Assembly: GCA_002483265.1 (NCBI GenBank)
Contig: DLHO01000009.1
Span: 252,728 to 316,727, forward strand
DNA from: Flavobacteriales bacterium UBA7666
GTDB lineage: Bacteria > Bacteroidota > Bacteroidia > Flavobacteriales_D > Crocinitomicaceae
Length of the DNA stretch: 64,000 bases
Direction: 5' to 3'
Positions 53,440 to 61,576 of the stretch are shown one piece after another. The position numbers and the translations under genes were made by a program. Below the pieces are notes generated by a model. It had not been told where the DNA came from. It searched no databases and saw only the letters and a list, made by a program, of their open reading frames with translations. How positions within the stretch are numbered: position 1 is the stretch's first letter; each line of letters opens with the position of its first letter.

Positions 53440-54238
53440 ATACCAATCTCCCCGCATGGACTTGCTATTCAAGACCCTGAAATGGATGCTTGATTATCAG
53501 CAGATTGGTATTAGTCTCGAAGAACTGTCTAAACAGATAGATCTTGGAGAGTGGGAAACGCAACATCTCTTTCAGGAGTATTTAGGAAAAGATCCCATTC
53601 GTTTTGTGCAAGATGCCTTTTCTCCTTCCCTGGCTCAAGTCAATAAACAAAAAGCCCAGCTTTCCATTTTTGATTTGTTTGATGCCGAACGGGAAGAATT
53701 ACTCACCCATATTGACCTGGATATTCAAATCGTGGAGGAATCTCCGGAAGAAGTTCATTATTCCATTTTCCCGTATTTTTTAGGAAGTGTTTTTATTGCT
53801 AGTAATGACTCCGGGATTTGTCAGCTGACCTTCGAGGATAGCGAAACAGGCTCAATCCGTTTAAGAAGAACCTTTCCGAAAAGTACCATCAAAGAAGAAA
53901 AAACTGAATTGCAAGAGCTGGCTTATCTGGCATTGATGAATTACTTTGTCAAAACGGAAGATCTCCCCGTTATTCCAATTGCAGTGAAAGCAACACCGTT
54001 TCAGGTTCGGGTTTGGAATGAAATCCAATTGCTTGGAAAATCAGAATTGGCAACTTATGGAGAACTGGCCGAAAATCTGGGTGATTTGAATGCCTCCAGA
54101 GCAGTCGGAGCAGCAGTTGGTACAAACCCGATAGCATTACTCATTCCATGTCACCGGGTGGTTCATCACAGTGGTAAAATCGGGAACTTCCGTTGGGGAA
54201 GCTGGCGCAAACAAGTGTTATTGGCGATTGAAAAATAA
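53423..54238 (+). CDS. Ada-type O6-methylguanine-DNA methyltransferase with AraC-like HTH
   Basis: A 271-residue DNA repair protein that transfers methyl groups from O6-methylguanine to its own Cys. The start is placed at ATG 53423 because of the duplicated upstream sequence; a longer frame from 53306 would include repeat A. Residues ~15-60 have an AraC-type helix-turn-helix ('GISLEELSKQIDLGEWETQH', 'LFQEYLGKDPIRFV'). The C-terminal ~90 residues are the transferase: 'FQVRVWNEIQLLGKSELATY', 'ASRAVGAAVGTNPIALLIPC' and 'HRVVHHSGKIGNFRWG', with active-site PCHR. The N-terminal methylphosphotriester domain of Ada with its Zn cysteines is missing, so inducer function through phosphotriester repair is unlikely. 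Confidence 0.85.
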   Translation: MESDFSYQSPRMDLLFKTLKWMLDYQQIGISLEELSKQIDLGEWETQHLFQEYLGKDPIRFVQDAFSPSLAQVNKQKAQLSIFDLFDAEREELLTHIDLDIQIVEESPEEVHYSIFPYFLGSVFIASNDSGICQLTFEDSETGSIRLRRTFPKSTIKEEKTELQELAYLALMNYFVKTEDLPVIPIAVKATPFQVRVWNEIQLLGKSELATYGELAENLGDLNASRAVGAAVGTNPIALLIPCHRVVHHSGKIGNFRWGSWRKQVLLAIEK

Positions 54239-54257
54239 ATGTATAAACCATGAAACA

Positions 54258-54287
54258 GGTAGGGAGACGACGCATCGCGTCACTACC
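54258..54287. repeat. REP-like palindrome (GTAGGG...CTACC)
   Basis: GGTAG (54258-54262) with CTACC (54283-54287) and GACGC (54269-54273) with GCGTC (54277-54281) form a stem with an internal asymmetric loop. It is related to the 26796-26823 element. Confidence 0.5.
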
Positions 54288-54367
54288 TTTGACCGAATAC
54301 AATTGATTGTTTAGGTTTATACACGTAACAAAATCGGGTAATTCACGTTCCTTCTAAAACCTGACGT

Positions 54368-55123
54368 ATGAAATTAAGCTTACTTTTCTTCTCTTTCATG
54401 TGTGCTCTTTCCTCTTGTTTGGCCCAAGGCGAAGTCCGCAAAGATTCAATCACGGCATCATTTGCTTACAATCAATTCGAAATCGGGAATGTGGAATACA
54501 TCCTTACGCGATTGTCTAAGATAGATGCTTCGTTGATTTCTGTCATAAAATTAGTTGGGTATACTGATTCCACCGGATCTTTGAAAAGAAATAAAGTTCT
54601 GGCTGCCGCTAGAATCCGGTCTGTGGAGTCCTTATTGAAAAGTCCTTCATTCAGCCACGTGAAAGTGGAAAAGATCAATGCAAATGAACTTTCAGGCTCC
54701 AGGGCTATTCCGGATGAATTGAACCGAAGAGTAGACATTTTGATTTTCGGAAAGAAGAATCCTCCTGCTCCCACGATTGTATTTGAACTGGATAAACCGG
54801 TAAATCTAAACATCAATTTCATCGGAGGAAAAGCAGATTTTTTGTCAACTTCCTTTCCGAATCTGGAGAAATTGAAAACCTTGATGCTTGAAGATACTAC
54901 ACTTCAAGTGAAATTGCACGGACATGTCTGCTGTGATAATGACTATGAGTTGTCCGTTAAACGCGCCGATGCTGTGATGAGATATTTAATTCAGAATGGT
55001 ATTGATGAAAATCGGATGTCGGCTGAAGGGTTTAGCAACAGTAAACTATTGGTGCCTGATAATTCGGAAGCAAACATGGCAATTAACCGAAGAGTGGAAG
55101 CGATTTTTTACAGGAAGAAATAA
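54368..55123 (+). CDS. Exported protein with two OmpA-like domains
   Basis: A 251-residue exported protein (signal peptide MKLSLLFFSFMCALSSCLA). The C-terminal domain is OmpA/MotB-like and should bind peptidoglycan ('TTLQVKLHGHVCCDNDYELS', 'VKRADAVMRYLIQNGIDENR', 'SEANMAINRRVEAIFYR'). The N-terminal half has the same order of elements ('VIKLVGYTDSTGSLKRNKVL', 'AAARIRSVESLLKS', 'DELNRRVDILIFGK'), so it appears to be a second, more degenerate OmpA-like module. No barrel is present. Probably a periplasmic cell-wall anchor or spacer protein; partner unknown. Monocistronic. Confidence 0.8.
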   Translation: MKLSLLFFSFMCALSSCLAQGEVRKDSITASFAYNQFEIGNVEYILTRLSKIDASLISVIKLVGYTDSTGSLKRNKVLAAARIRSVESLLKSPSFSHVKVEKINANELSGSRAIPDELNRRVDILIFGKKNPPAPTIVFELDKPVNLNINFIGGKADFLSTSFPNLEKLKTLMLEDTTLQVKLHGHVCCDNDYELSVKRADAVMRYLIQNGIDENRMSAEGFSNSKLLVPDNSEANMAINRRVEAIFYRKK

Positions 55124-55216
55124 GTGTTAGATCCCTGAACGAAGCAATTCGGAGATTCATTCAATTTGTTTATTCAAAAGTGTTCGAATTAAATTTAGTG
55201 CATTATCTTCGCGACA

Positions 55217-55942
55217 ATGACTTTTAAGAAACGACTTCCGGGCCTCGTTAAAGGCGCTTTTTTTGGTTTGAGACTGCATGTCATCTTTCATCCAATCTCA
55301 CATTTGCTCATTTGGTTAGGCAATATTGCCCGTCTTTCTAAATGGATTCGTCAGCAGAAGAACTTACTGATAAACGACTGTTATACATCCAAGTTTGAGT
55401 ATAACAAACGATTTGAATTATATGAGGTGGTGGTTAAAGATCAACACCTGGATGAAGCAATCGATTATTTAGAATTTGGAGTGGCGAAAGGTGCTTCAAT
55501 CGAATGGTGGGTGAACAGAAATAAAAACGCCGACACCAAATTTTATGGCTTTGATACTTTTACCGGATTACCGGAAGATTGGGGCCCGTTCAAAAAAGGA
55601 GATATGTCTGCAGATAATGCAATTCCTGACTTTAACGATGCGCGTTGTGAATTTTATCAAGGTCTGTTCCAACAAACTTTGAGTGGCTTTTTAGCAGAAG
55701 GAAGACTCAGTAATCGCAAAAAAGTCATTCACTTTGATGCCGATTTGTATACATCAACTTGGTTTGTATTGGCTACTTTATATCCTTACTTAAACGAAGG
55801 AGATATTTTATTCTTCGATGAATTTAACTGTCCGACGCACGAATATTTGGCGTTTGATGAGTTTTGCCGTTCGTTTTATGTAAAATATGAAACATTGGGT
55901 GCAGTCAATAATTTCTATCAGGTAGCGGTGAAGATTAAGTAA
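55217..55942 (+). CDS. TylF/macrocin O-methyltransferase-like SAM-dependent methyltransferase
   Basis: A 241-residue class I methyltransferase. SAM motif I is 'EAIDYLEFGVAKGASIEWWV'; post-I acidic region is 'TKFYGFDTFTGLPEDWG'; the metal/active-site region 'KKVIHFDADLYTSTWFVLAT' and 'EGDILFFDEFNCP' are typical of TylF-like (macrocin O-methyltransferase) enzymes. The N-terminal ~70 residues have a basic amphipathic stretch (WIRQQKNLLINDCYTSKF). The substrate is unknown; these enzymes methylate sugars or polyketide hydroxyls. It stands alone, with a weak -7-like TATCTTCG 6 bases before the start. Confidence 0.8.
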   Translation: MTFKKRLPGLVKGAFFGLRLHVIFHPISHLLIWLGNIARLSKWIRQQKNLLINDCYTSKFEYNKRFELYEVVVKDQHLDEAIDYLEFGVAKGASIEWWVNRNKNADTKFYGFDTFTGLPEDWGPFKKGDMSADNAIPDFNDARCEFYQGLFQQTLSGFLAEGRLSNRKKVIHFDADLYTSTWFVLATLYPYLNEGDILFFDEFNCPTHEYLAFDEFCRSFYVKYETLGAVNNFYQVAVKIK

Positions 55943-56025
55943 CATAATCTTCTGCAGATAGAATTCCGATCAAATAAAAAGAATCAGCGACTCTCTAGTT
56001 CATAAATGGCAAGTTTAAAGTCGAT

Positions 56026-58308
56026 TTAATCTTCCACATAAACCCGGTGCATCCGTTTGGATAAGCCGGTCATTACTTCATACGGAATGGTTTCCATTGC
56101 TTTGGCAAAAACATCCATCGGTTGATTTTGCCCGATAATTTCAACCGGATCATTGATCTTTGCATTCACCGAACTGATGTCCACCATGATCATATCCATG
56201 CAAACCCGCCCAACTACCGGACATTGAATGCCATGAATGTAAACACAACCCTTCCCATTGCTTAAACTGCGTCTAAATCCATCCGCATAGCCAACAGGAA
56301 TAATAGCAATGGTCATATCTTCACTTGCTTCATATGAAATCCCGTAACCGATAAAATCTCCTTTTGGAACGGCTTTGATTTGAGAAATAGAACTGTACCA
56401 CGAAACACTTGCTTCCAAAGAAGGTTTCAAATCTTTATTTTCAGTATAACCGTACATGGAAATTCCCAAACGGATCATATCGTAACAGTGCTGAGGATAA
56501 CGGAGTGAGCCTTCGGAATTGAGAATGTGTGCCAAAAATGTATCCGAACTGTGTTCCCGGAAATAGGAAACAATCGAATCGAAAGAAGCTAATTGTTTTT
56601 GTGTAAATGAGCTGTGATTCGGATTATCGGCATCCGCTAAGTGCGAGTAAACCCCTTTAATTCTTACTTCTGGCTGTGAATTGATAACTGCCAAAACACG
56701 TTCTTTATCTGCCGGATAAAATCCTAAGCGATGCATTCCGGTGTCGAACTTCAAATGAATCGGATAAGCAGAAAGATTGCGGTGGATCAAAGCGGTGATA
56801 AATTCATCCAATTGCTCGAATGAATAAATAGCTGGTTCCAATTGGTATTCAATAATCAGATCACTGTGTTCCGGATCCGGATTCATTACTACAATCGATG
56901 AGGTAATTCCGGATTTCCGTAATTCGACCCCTTCATCGGCAAATGCAACCCCAAAATTGGTGATTCCGGAATGCTGTAAGTAAGGAGCTACTTTTTCCGC
57001 TCCTGAACCATAAGATGAGGCTTTTACCATAGCCAGAATCTTCACTTCTTTCGGCAAACGTGATTGGTAGAATGCTACGTTGTGTTTGATCGCACTTAAA
57101 TTGATTTCTACAATGGTGCGGTGTTTCAATGCTTTTCCCCGTGCAACTTCGTATTCAAATGCACGGTCGCGGTGAGCTTTTACCAAAACAACAGCGTGAT
57201 GGAAATCTTCCCATGGAATGGATTTTCCTTCCGGAATAAAATGAAACTCATCCGGATTAAAGGATTGAACCAAACGCTCGATTTCCAGTCGCTCGTGTAC
57301 ATGTTTTTCGGATAAACCAATCACCACGATGCGTTTTTTCTCCGGAGCCAATTGTCTTTGATAAATCAAAGCCTCACTCAAAGCATCTAAATCCAGATTA
57401 TAGGTATCATTGATAATGGTATTTCCGTTGATTCCCTCAAAAACTTCCATGCGTAAGGCAAGAGTCGGAAGAGAATCAATTCGTTCCTGAATTTCTTTTG
57501 CATCTAATTGCAGATAGGCCAGAAATGTTTTCAAAACACCTAACATTCCACTAAAACCTATAGGAAAGCGGTGGTTTTCATAGGTCGGACAAACTTGAAA
57601 GTTTCCAGGTAACCGATTTTCCAGATCCGCAAACGAATGAGGAATAAAGACTAAACGGCATTCCCGAAAAAGCTCCCATTTCTCCAGCAAATGTGCTTCG
57701 TTATCGGTGAAATTTTCCCGGTGTGCTTTTCCAAAAGCGGTGAAAATACCGTAATCAGGTTGGATCATCTCTTGAAGAACTTTCATTTCTCCCGGTTTCG
57801 AAATACCCGCTTCAATAAAAGCAATGGAAGCGCTTTCATGCATCTCCAAAAGAGAGATTGCAACGCCTAATTGTGAGTTAAAGCTTTTAGGACTTCGAAC
57901 CACTTTGAATTTATCCGAAATGCAATGAAAGATCCATTCTTTGAAAGTCGTTTTTCCAACACTTCCTGTTATCGCTACAACCGGATAAGTGAATTGTTTC
58001 CGGTGGTGTTTTGCCAGTTTTTGAAGCGCAGTCAGGACATCATCTACTTTGAAATAAACAGCATCCGATTGAAATTTGACAGATGTATTTTTCGCAATTA
58101 CAAATAAGCGGATTCCTTGTTGGTAAGCGTGTTCAATGAACTCGTTTCCAGATCGGGAATGACCGGATAAAGCAAAAAAAAGTGCTCCTTTCGCTTGTTG
58201 AATTTTGCGGGAATCAAAGTAAACATGTAAGATGGAGTCAAGACTGAATCCAACTACTTCTGCTTCAAAAATTTCCGCACACGAATCAATGGAATAATTT
58301 AATCTCAA
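56026..58308 (-). CDS. murF/alr: MurF-alanine racemase fusion (bifunctional, D-Ala-D-Ala ligase plus alanine racemase)
   Basis: A 760-residue fusion of two peptidoglycan enzymes. Residues ~1-385: MurF, joining D-Ala-D-Ala to UDP-MurNAc-tripeptide; P-loop GSVGKTT (115-121), 'PKSFNSQLGVAISLL', 'EAGISKPGEM' and 'NDTYNLDLDAL' (300-310). Residues ~395-760: PLP-dependent alanine racemase; PLP Lys429 in 'ILAMVKASSYGSG', 'LKFDTGMHRLGF', 'MIRLGISMYGY' and 'GYGISYEAS', plus 'VGRVCMDMIMVDIS' near the end. Fusions of this kind are typical of Bacteroidota. The MurF half seems shorter (no clear ~50-residue middle segment) than in most family members, but all motifs remain. It overlaps tdk by four bases (58305-58308). 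Confidence 0.93.
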   Translation of the reverse strand: MRLNYSIDSCAEIFEAEVVGFSLDSILHVYFDSRKIQQAKGALFFALSGHSRSGNEFIEHAYQQGIRLFVIAKNTSVKFQSDAVYFKVDDVLTALQKLAKHHRKQFTYPVVAITGSVGKTTFKEWIFHCISDKFKVVRSPKSFNSQLGVAISLLEMHESASIAFIEAGISKPGEMKVLQEMIQPDYGIFTAFGKAHRENFTDNEAHLLEKWELFRECRLVFIPHSFADLENRLPGNFQVCPTYENHRFPIGFSGMLGVLKTFLAYLQLDAKEIQERIDSLPTLALRMEVFEGINGNTIINDTYNLDLDALSEALIYQRQLAPEKKRIVVIGLSEKHVHERLEIERLVQSFNPDEFHFIPEGKSIPWEDFHHAVVLVKAHRDRAFEYEVARGKALKHRTIVEINLSAIKHNVAFYQSRLPKEVKILAMVKASSYGSGAEKVAPYLQHSGITNFGVAFADEGVELRKSGITSSIVVMNPDPEHSDLIIEYQLEPAIYSFEQLDEFITALIHRNLSAYPIHLKFDTGMHRLGFYPADKERVLAVINSQPEVRIKGVYSHLADADNPNHSSFTQKQLASFDSIVSYFREHSSDTFLAHILNSEGSLRYPQHCYDMIRLGISMYGYTENKDLKPSLEASVSWYSSISQIKAVPKGDFIGYGISYEASEDMTIAIIPVGYADGFRRSLSNGKGCVYIHGIQCPVVGRVCMDMIMVDISSVNAKINDPVEIIGQNQPMDVFAKAMETIPYEVMTGLSKRMHRVYVED

Positions 58309-58883
58309 TGCTCAATTTTATTGTAACAACTGCGGCAAAGCGGTTCATATTTTTCAACTGCTCCTACCAATACTTGTCCTTCGTCCTTTGAGGTTCGATG
58401 CGAGTACTGTGCTAAGTTACCACATGAAACGCAAATGGCATGCACTTTTGTCACATATTCTGCAATGCACAAAAGGTCCGGCATTGGCCCGAATGGTTTG
58501 CCCAGATAATCCATGTCTAAACCGGCAATGATCACCCGAACACCATGTTTCGCTAAATCAGTACAAACAGTTACCAAACCGGCATCAAAAAATTGAGCTT
58601 CGTCAATGGCCACAACGCGTTCTTTTTTCCAGTATTTAAGAATTTCCTCCGAATTTTTTACCGGAATTGCTTCCAAAGAAGAACCTTTGTGACTGACCAC
58701 CTGTTCTTCGTGGTATCGATTGTCAATGGCAGGTTTGAAAAGCAGCAATTTTTGTTGTGCAAATTCTACGCGTTTCAAGCGTCGGATGAGCTCTTCGGTT
58801 TTTCCGGAAAACATCGATCCGCAGACTACTTCAATCCATCCGTTTTGTCTTGCTTCAGAAGGAATTTGCTCTAAAAACATCAT
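58305..58883 (-). CDS. tdk: Thymidine kinase
   Basis: A 192-residue type II thymidine kinase that phosphorylates thymidine in nucleoside salvage. P-loop GSMFSGKTEELIRRLKR (~21-37), 'VAIDEAQFFD' Walker B, 'IIAGLDMDYLGKPFG' lasso region and zinc cysteines CVSCG and CRSCYN. Length matches the family. Start could be either of two adjacent Met codons. Overlapping with murF-alr suggests an operon (tdk first). Confidence 0.95.
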   Translation of the reverse strand: MMFLEQIPSEARQNGWIEVVCGSMFSGKTEELIRRLKRVEFAQQKLLLFKPAIDNRYHEEQVVSHKGSSLEAIPVKNSEEILKYWKKERVVAIDEAQFFDAGLVTVCTDLAKHGVRVIIAGLDMDYLGKPFGPMPDLLCIAEYVTKVHAICVSCGNLAQYSHRTSKDEGQVLVGAVEKYEPLCRSCYNKIEH

Positions 58884-59051
58884 TTTTCAAGGTTATCAAC
58901 AATCCAATATAAACAACTATTCGCTTTTGAAACAAAAAGGGGTTCTCTGAATTGTAATTTTATACTGCAAAAATTGTTATTTCTCGTGTCTTAATTGAAG
59001 GGAGGTTTACAAGTTTTGACAAATGTTGAAAAATTTCGAAATACAAGAAAT

Positions 59052-59840
59052 ATGGAAATGCACGCATTAATCGAAGAAATTGCAGCTTTATTAGCAAAGA
59101 TAAAGTCGGGAGAAGCTACTCTTGGTGAATTGGAGGCTTTTGCAGCAGCTACCAATCAATTGAATGAGCGCGCAATTATTTTGCGGTATAAAGCGATTGA
59201 AGCAAAAGTTTATGGGACTCCGGTTGCAGAAGAAGTTGTTTCAGAAGCTCTTGTTTCAGTAAAAGAAGAAGTTGCTTCGGTAATAGAAGTTCGTGCAGAA
59301 ACAGTAACAGTTGAACCACGCGAAGAAGCTTCTTTTGATTTGTTTGATATGGATACGACCGAAGAAGAGGAAATAGAAGATGAAGTTCCTTTTGAGTTGA
59401 TTGAAGATGTGGTAGAAGAAGAAATCGAGGAAGAACCGATTGACGAAATTCAGCATGTTCATGAAGAACCGGTTGAGGAAGAGAAGGCTCCGGTAATTTC
59501 AGAACCTGCTTTTGCAGCTCCAATTGAAAATATGCAAGGTCTTCATCCGATCTATGGAAAATTGAATTCCAATGATGGAACTTTGGCTGCACGTTTAATG
59601 TCCGTTCGATTAGAAACATTGAAAGGGGCTTTCGGATTTAATGAGCGTTTACAAATCATTCAGGAATTGTTTAATGGCTCGAATGATGAGTTCAATAACC
59701 TGATTGAAAAGTTGGAAAGTATTCCTTCAAAAGAAGAGGCAAGATCTTTGGTAAGTAGTTATGCAAATAAATATCATTGGGATGCTGAAAGCCAATTGGC
59801 AATCGAGTTAATTCAAAAAGTAGAACGCAAGTATGCATAA
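59052..59840 (+). CDS. Cytosolic protein with acidic linker (unknown)
   Basis: A 262-residue protein without signal peptide. The first ~50 residues are helical ('LIEEIAALLAKIKSGEATLG' then 'ELEAFAAATNQLNERAIILR'). The middle (~70-155) is highly acidic with repeated Glu/Val pairs ('TTEEEEIEDEVPFELIEDVV', 'EEEIEEEPIDEIQHVHEEPV') and is probably disordered. The last ~90 residues are a compact helical domain ('LKGAFGFNERLQIIQELFNG', 'SNDEFNNLIEKLESIPSKEE', 'YHWDAESQLAIELIQKVERK') that I recall at the C-terminus of unnamed proteins widespread in Bacteroidota. ATG 59052 is used; a TTG at 58995 would add 19 residues. Eight-base overlap with the M28 peptidase gene suggests coupling. Confidence 0.72.
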   Translation: MEMHALIEEIAALLAKIKSGEATLGELEAFAAATNQLNERAIILRYKAIEAKVYGTPVAEEVVSEALVSVKEEVASVIEVRAETVTVEPREEASFDLFDMDTTEEEEIEDEVPFELIEDVVEEEIEEEPIDEIQHVHEEPVEEEKAPVISEPAFAAPIENMQGLHPIYGKLNSNDGTLAARLMSVRLETLKGAFGFNERLQIIQELFNGSNDEFNNLIEKLESIPSKEEARSLVSSYANKYHWDAESQLAIELIQKVERKYA

Positions 59841-61116
59841 ATTTCTTTCTCTTCTTATTTTCATTCCGCTGCTGAGTTTTGGGCAGGTAGAACAGGGTCG
59901 TCTGACCGTAGAAAAATTATGTTCACCGGCTTTTCATGGTCGTGGTTATGTCAATGGAGGAGACTCCCTTTCAGCCAATTTTATTGCTGGTGAATTGGAG
60001 AAAATGGGATGCAAATTTTTTAAAAACACACCCTTTCAACCATTCCAATTCAACGTAAATACCTTCCCGAGTAAACTATCCTGTTCCGTAAACGGGAAAT
60101 CACTGATCCCGGGAAAAGAATTTGTAGTCGATCCTTCATGCCCGTCTTATTCGGCAGATAGTTTAAAAATTTACCGCATTTCAGTAGCAGAATTATTTAA
60201 TGGAAAGAAACTGAAGAATAAAATCAGTGAAGCGGCTATGAGCGGTTCGAAAGTCGCTGTGGGTTTTGCTTTTCATTTCAGTCTGTGGAAAGGTGATACC
60301 TTGAAAAAAGCACAAGAGTTAGCAAAGGTTTTGGGTGAATCCATGCCGATTATCGAATTGGTGGATACGAAGTTTACCTGGAGTGTAAGTCAGGAACAAA
60401 GTCGCTTTCCTTTACTTCAGATCCAGTCAAACACATTGGACGCGTCGTTAGATGAATGGATTTTTCAGATAAAAGTGGATGCAAAAATCCTGGATCATAC
60501 TGCAAGAAATGTGATTGCTTACGTTCCGGCGAAAAATAAATCTAAAAAGTATTTTGTGTTCAGCGCGCATTACGATCATCTTGGTCAAATGGGTCTGGAT
60601 GCTTATTTTCCGGGTGGCAATGACAATGCTTCAGGTACTGCACTTCTCTTGGAAATGGCACGTTATTATGTGAAGAATCCGGCTGAAGTCAATATTGTTT
60701 TCATGGCATTTGCCGGTGAAGAAGCGGGTTTACTTGGAAGTCGTTATTATACGGAACATCCCATTTTTCCTTTGAAAGAGATTCAGTTCCTATTCAATCT
60801 TGATATCATGGGAAGCGGTGAAGAAGGAGCAACAGTTGTCAATGCAACCTTATTCCCGGAACAGTTTGAGGTCTTAAAATCCATTAACGAGAAACAACAA
60901 TTTCTGCCAAAAATCGCTTCAAGAGGTGCTGCGGCAAATTCCGATCATTATTTCTTCACGCAAAAAGGTGTTCCGGCATTCTTCATGTATACCATGGGAC
61001 CAAACAAGCATTATCACGATGTGTATGATACTTATGAAGAACTAAGCTTCAATAAATTCAACGCGATTTATCAATTACTCATTGATTTTGAGCAGGTAAT
61101 TTGTTGGAAGAGGTAG
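59833..61116 (+). CDS. Exported M28-family zinc aminopeptidase
   Basis: A 427-residue exported peptidase (signal peptide MHKFLSLLIFIPLLSFG). The catalytic domain is the C-terminal ~200 residues. Metal ligands: His in 'HYDHLGQMGLDAYFPG' (~246), Asp in 'GNDNASGTALLLEMA', Glu pair in 'AFAGEEAGLLGS', Asp in 'NLDIMGSGEEG' and His in 'NKHYHDVYDTYEEL'. The N-terminal ~220 residues are a PA-like or propeptide region with no clear motif. It likely acts in the periplasm or outside as an aminopeptidase. It overlaps the acidic-linker gene by eight bases. Confidence 0.85.
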   Translation: MHKFLSLLIFIPLLSFGQVEQGRLTVEKLCSPAFHGRGYVNGGDSLSANFIAGELEKMGCKFFKNTPFQPFQFNVNTFPSKLSCSVNGKSLIPGKEFVVDPSCPSYSADSLKIYRISVAELFNGKKLKNKISEAAMSGSKVAVGFAFHFSLWKGDTLKKAQELAKVLGESMPIIELVDTKFTWSVSQEQSRFPLLQIQSNTLDASLDEWIFQIKVDAKILDHTARNVIAYVPAKNKSKKYFVFSAHYDHLGQMGLDAYFPGGNDNASGTALLLEMARYYVKNPAEVNIVFMAFAGEEAGLLGSRYYTEHPIFPLKEIQFLFNLDIMGSGEEGATVVNATLFPEQFEVLKSINEKQQFLPKIASRGAAANSDHYFFTQKGVPAFFMYTMGPNKHYHDVYDTYEELSFNKFNAIYQLLIDFEQVICWKR

Positions 61117-61154
61117 GCACATCTGAATAGTTGATAGTTATTCCGCCTTAATAT

Positions 61155-61174
61155 CGCGATTTTGCAAAATCGCG
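61155..61174. repeat. Perfect 20-bp palindrome CGCGATTTTGCAAAATCGCG
   Basis: A perfect palindrome; its neighbours (AATAT on the left, AATATTA on the right) extend it imperfectly. A related piece occurs at 30945-30955. Typical of dispersed GC/AT palindromic spacers. Confidence 0.6.
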
Positions 61175-61217
61175 AATTCGCAATATTACGAACATGAAAA
61201 CAAAATGTTAAAAATCA

Positions 61218-61536
61218 GATCATTTTAGTGTGAATTGATTATCAATCACACTGTTTCAGTGATCTAAACTCCCCTTCAGCAAGTAGTTAAAAACAACCTT
61301 TTCAGGTATTTGTTTAGATCCCCTCTCAAGCTACTTTTGCTCCATCAGAATACAACAATGTATCTGGTTTTCAAAACAAAGTTTGCTTCAGAAGGAGTTG
61401 TTTCATAATAGGTTAGTTTTAGGTAAGTTAGTTTTCGTTTCCTTCTGAAGTAACTGCAGCTACATGATAGATGTACCCATAGTCGGTTAGATGAGCACAA
61501 GACAAGGACAATCATTTCCTTGTCTTGTGCTTTTTT
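61218..61536 (+). ncRNA. Candidate structured RNA ending in an intrinsic terminator
   Basis: A stretch with several independent inverted repeats: 61227-61252 (AGTGTG/CACACT plus ATTG/CAAT), 61261-61269 with 61312-61320 (GATCTAAAC/GTTTAGATC), 61386-61396 with 61440-61450 (11 bp, perfect), TACAT/ATGTA at 61461-61475 and the terminator at 61495. AGCAAGTAG (61278-61286) could also pair with CTACTTTTGCT (61331-61341), which lies outside the GATCTAAAC pairing and so would form a pseudoknot or an alternative fold. No coding frame is supported. No match to a known RNA was recognised by eye; tmRNA, RNase P and SRP landmarks are absent. The 5' end and promoter are undefined. Confidence 0.4.
61495..61536 (+). 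terminator. Strong intrinsic terminator
   Basis: GCACAAGACAAGGA (61495-61508) pairs perfectly over 14 bp with TCCTTGTCTTGTGC (61517-61530), loop of eight, followed by TTTTTT (61531-61536). It has no gene directly upstream on the plus strand (M28 gene ends at 61116), so it probably terminates an RNA transcript. Confidence 0.85.
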
Positions 61537-61576
61537 ATATCGCACCAATTTTGAGTATATTCACTCGCAACTATTT

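Larger units (their letters stand above)
61117..61576 (+). other. 460-base structured non-coding stretch before the last gene
   Basis: No supported gene. It contains the 20-bp palindrome at 61155-61174, a hairpin at 61227-61252, the inverted pairs 61261-61269/61312-61320 and 61386-61396/61440-61450, and a strong terminator at 61495-61536. A minus-strand frame in 61345-61548 has no signal or family and looks like chance. Together this may be a small RNA gene; see the candidate at 61218-61536. Confidence 0.5.

Noticed and set aside
59176..59619. Minus-strand Leu/Gln-rich 147-residue open frame
   Set aside because: Mirror of the Glu-rich linker codons of the plus-strand gene; no start signal.
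61345..61548. Minus-strand 67-residue open frame
   Set aside because: It crosses the hairpins and terminator and has no recognisable start context or family feature.
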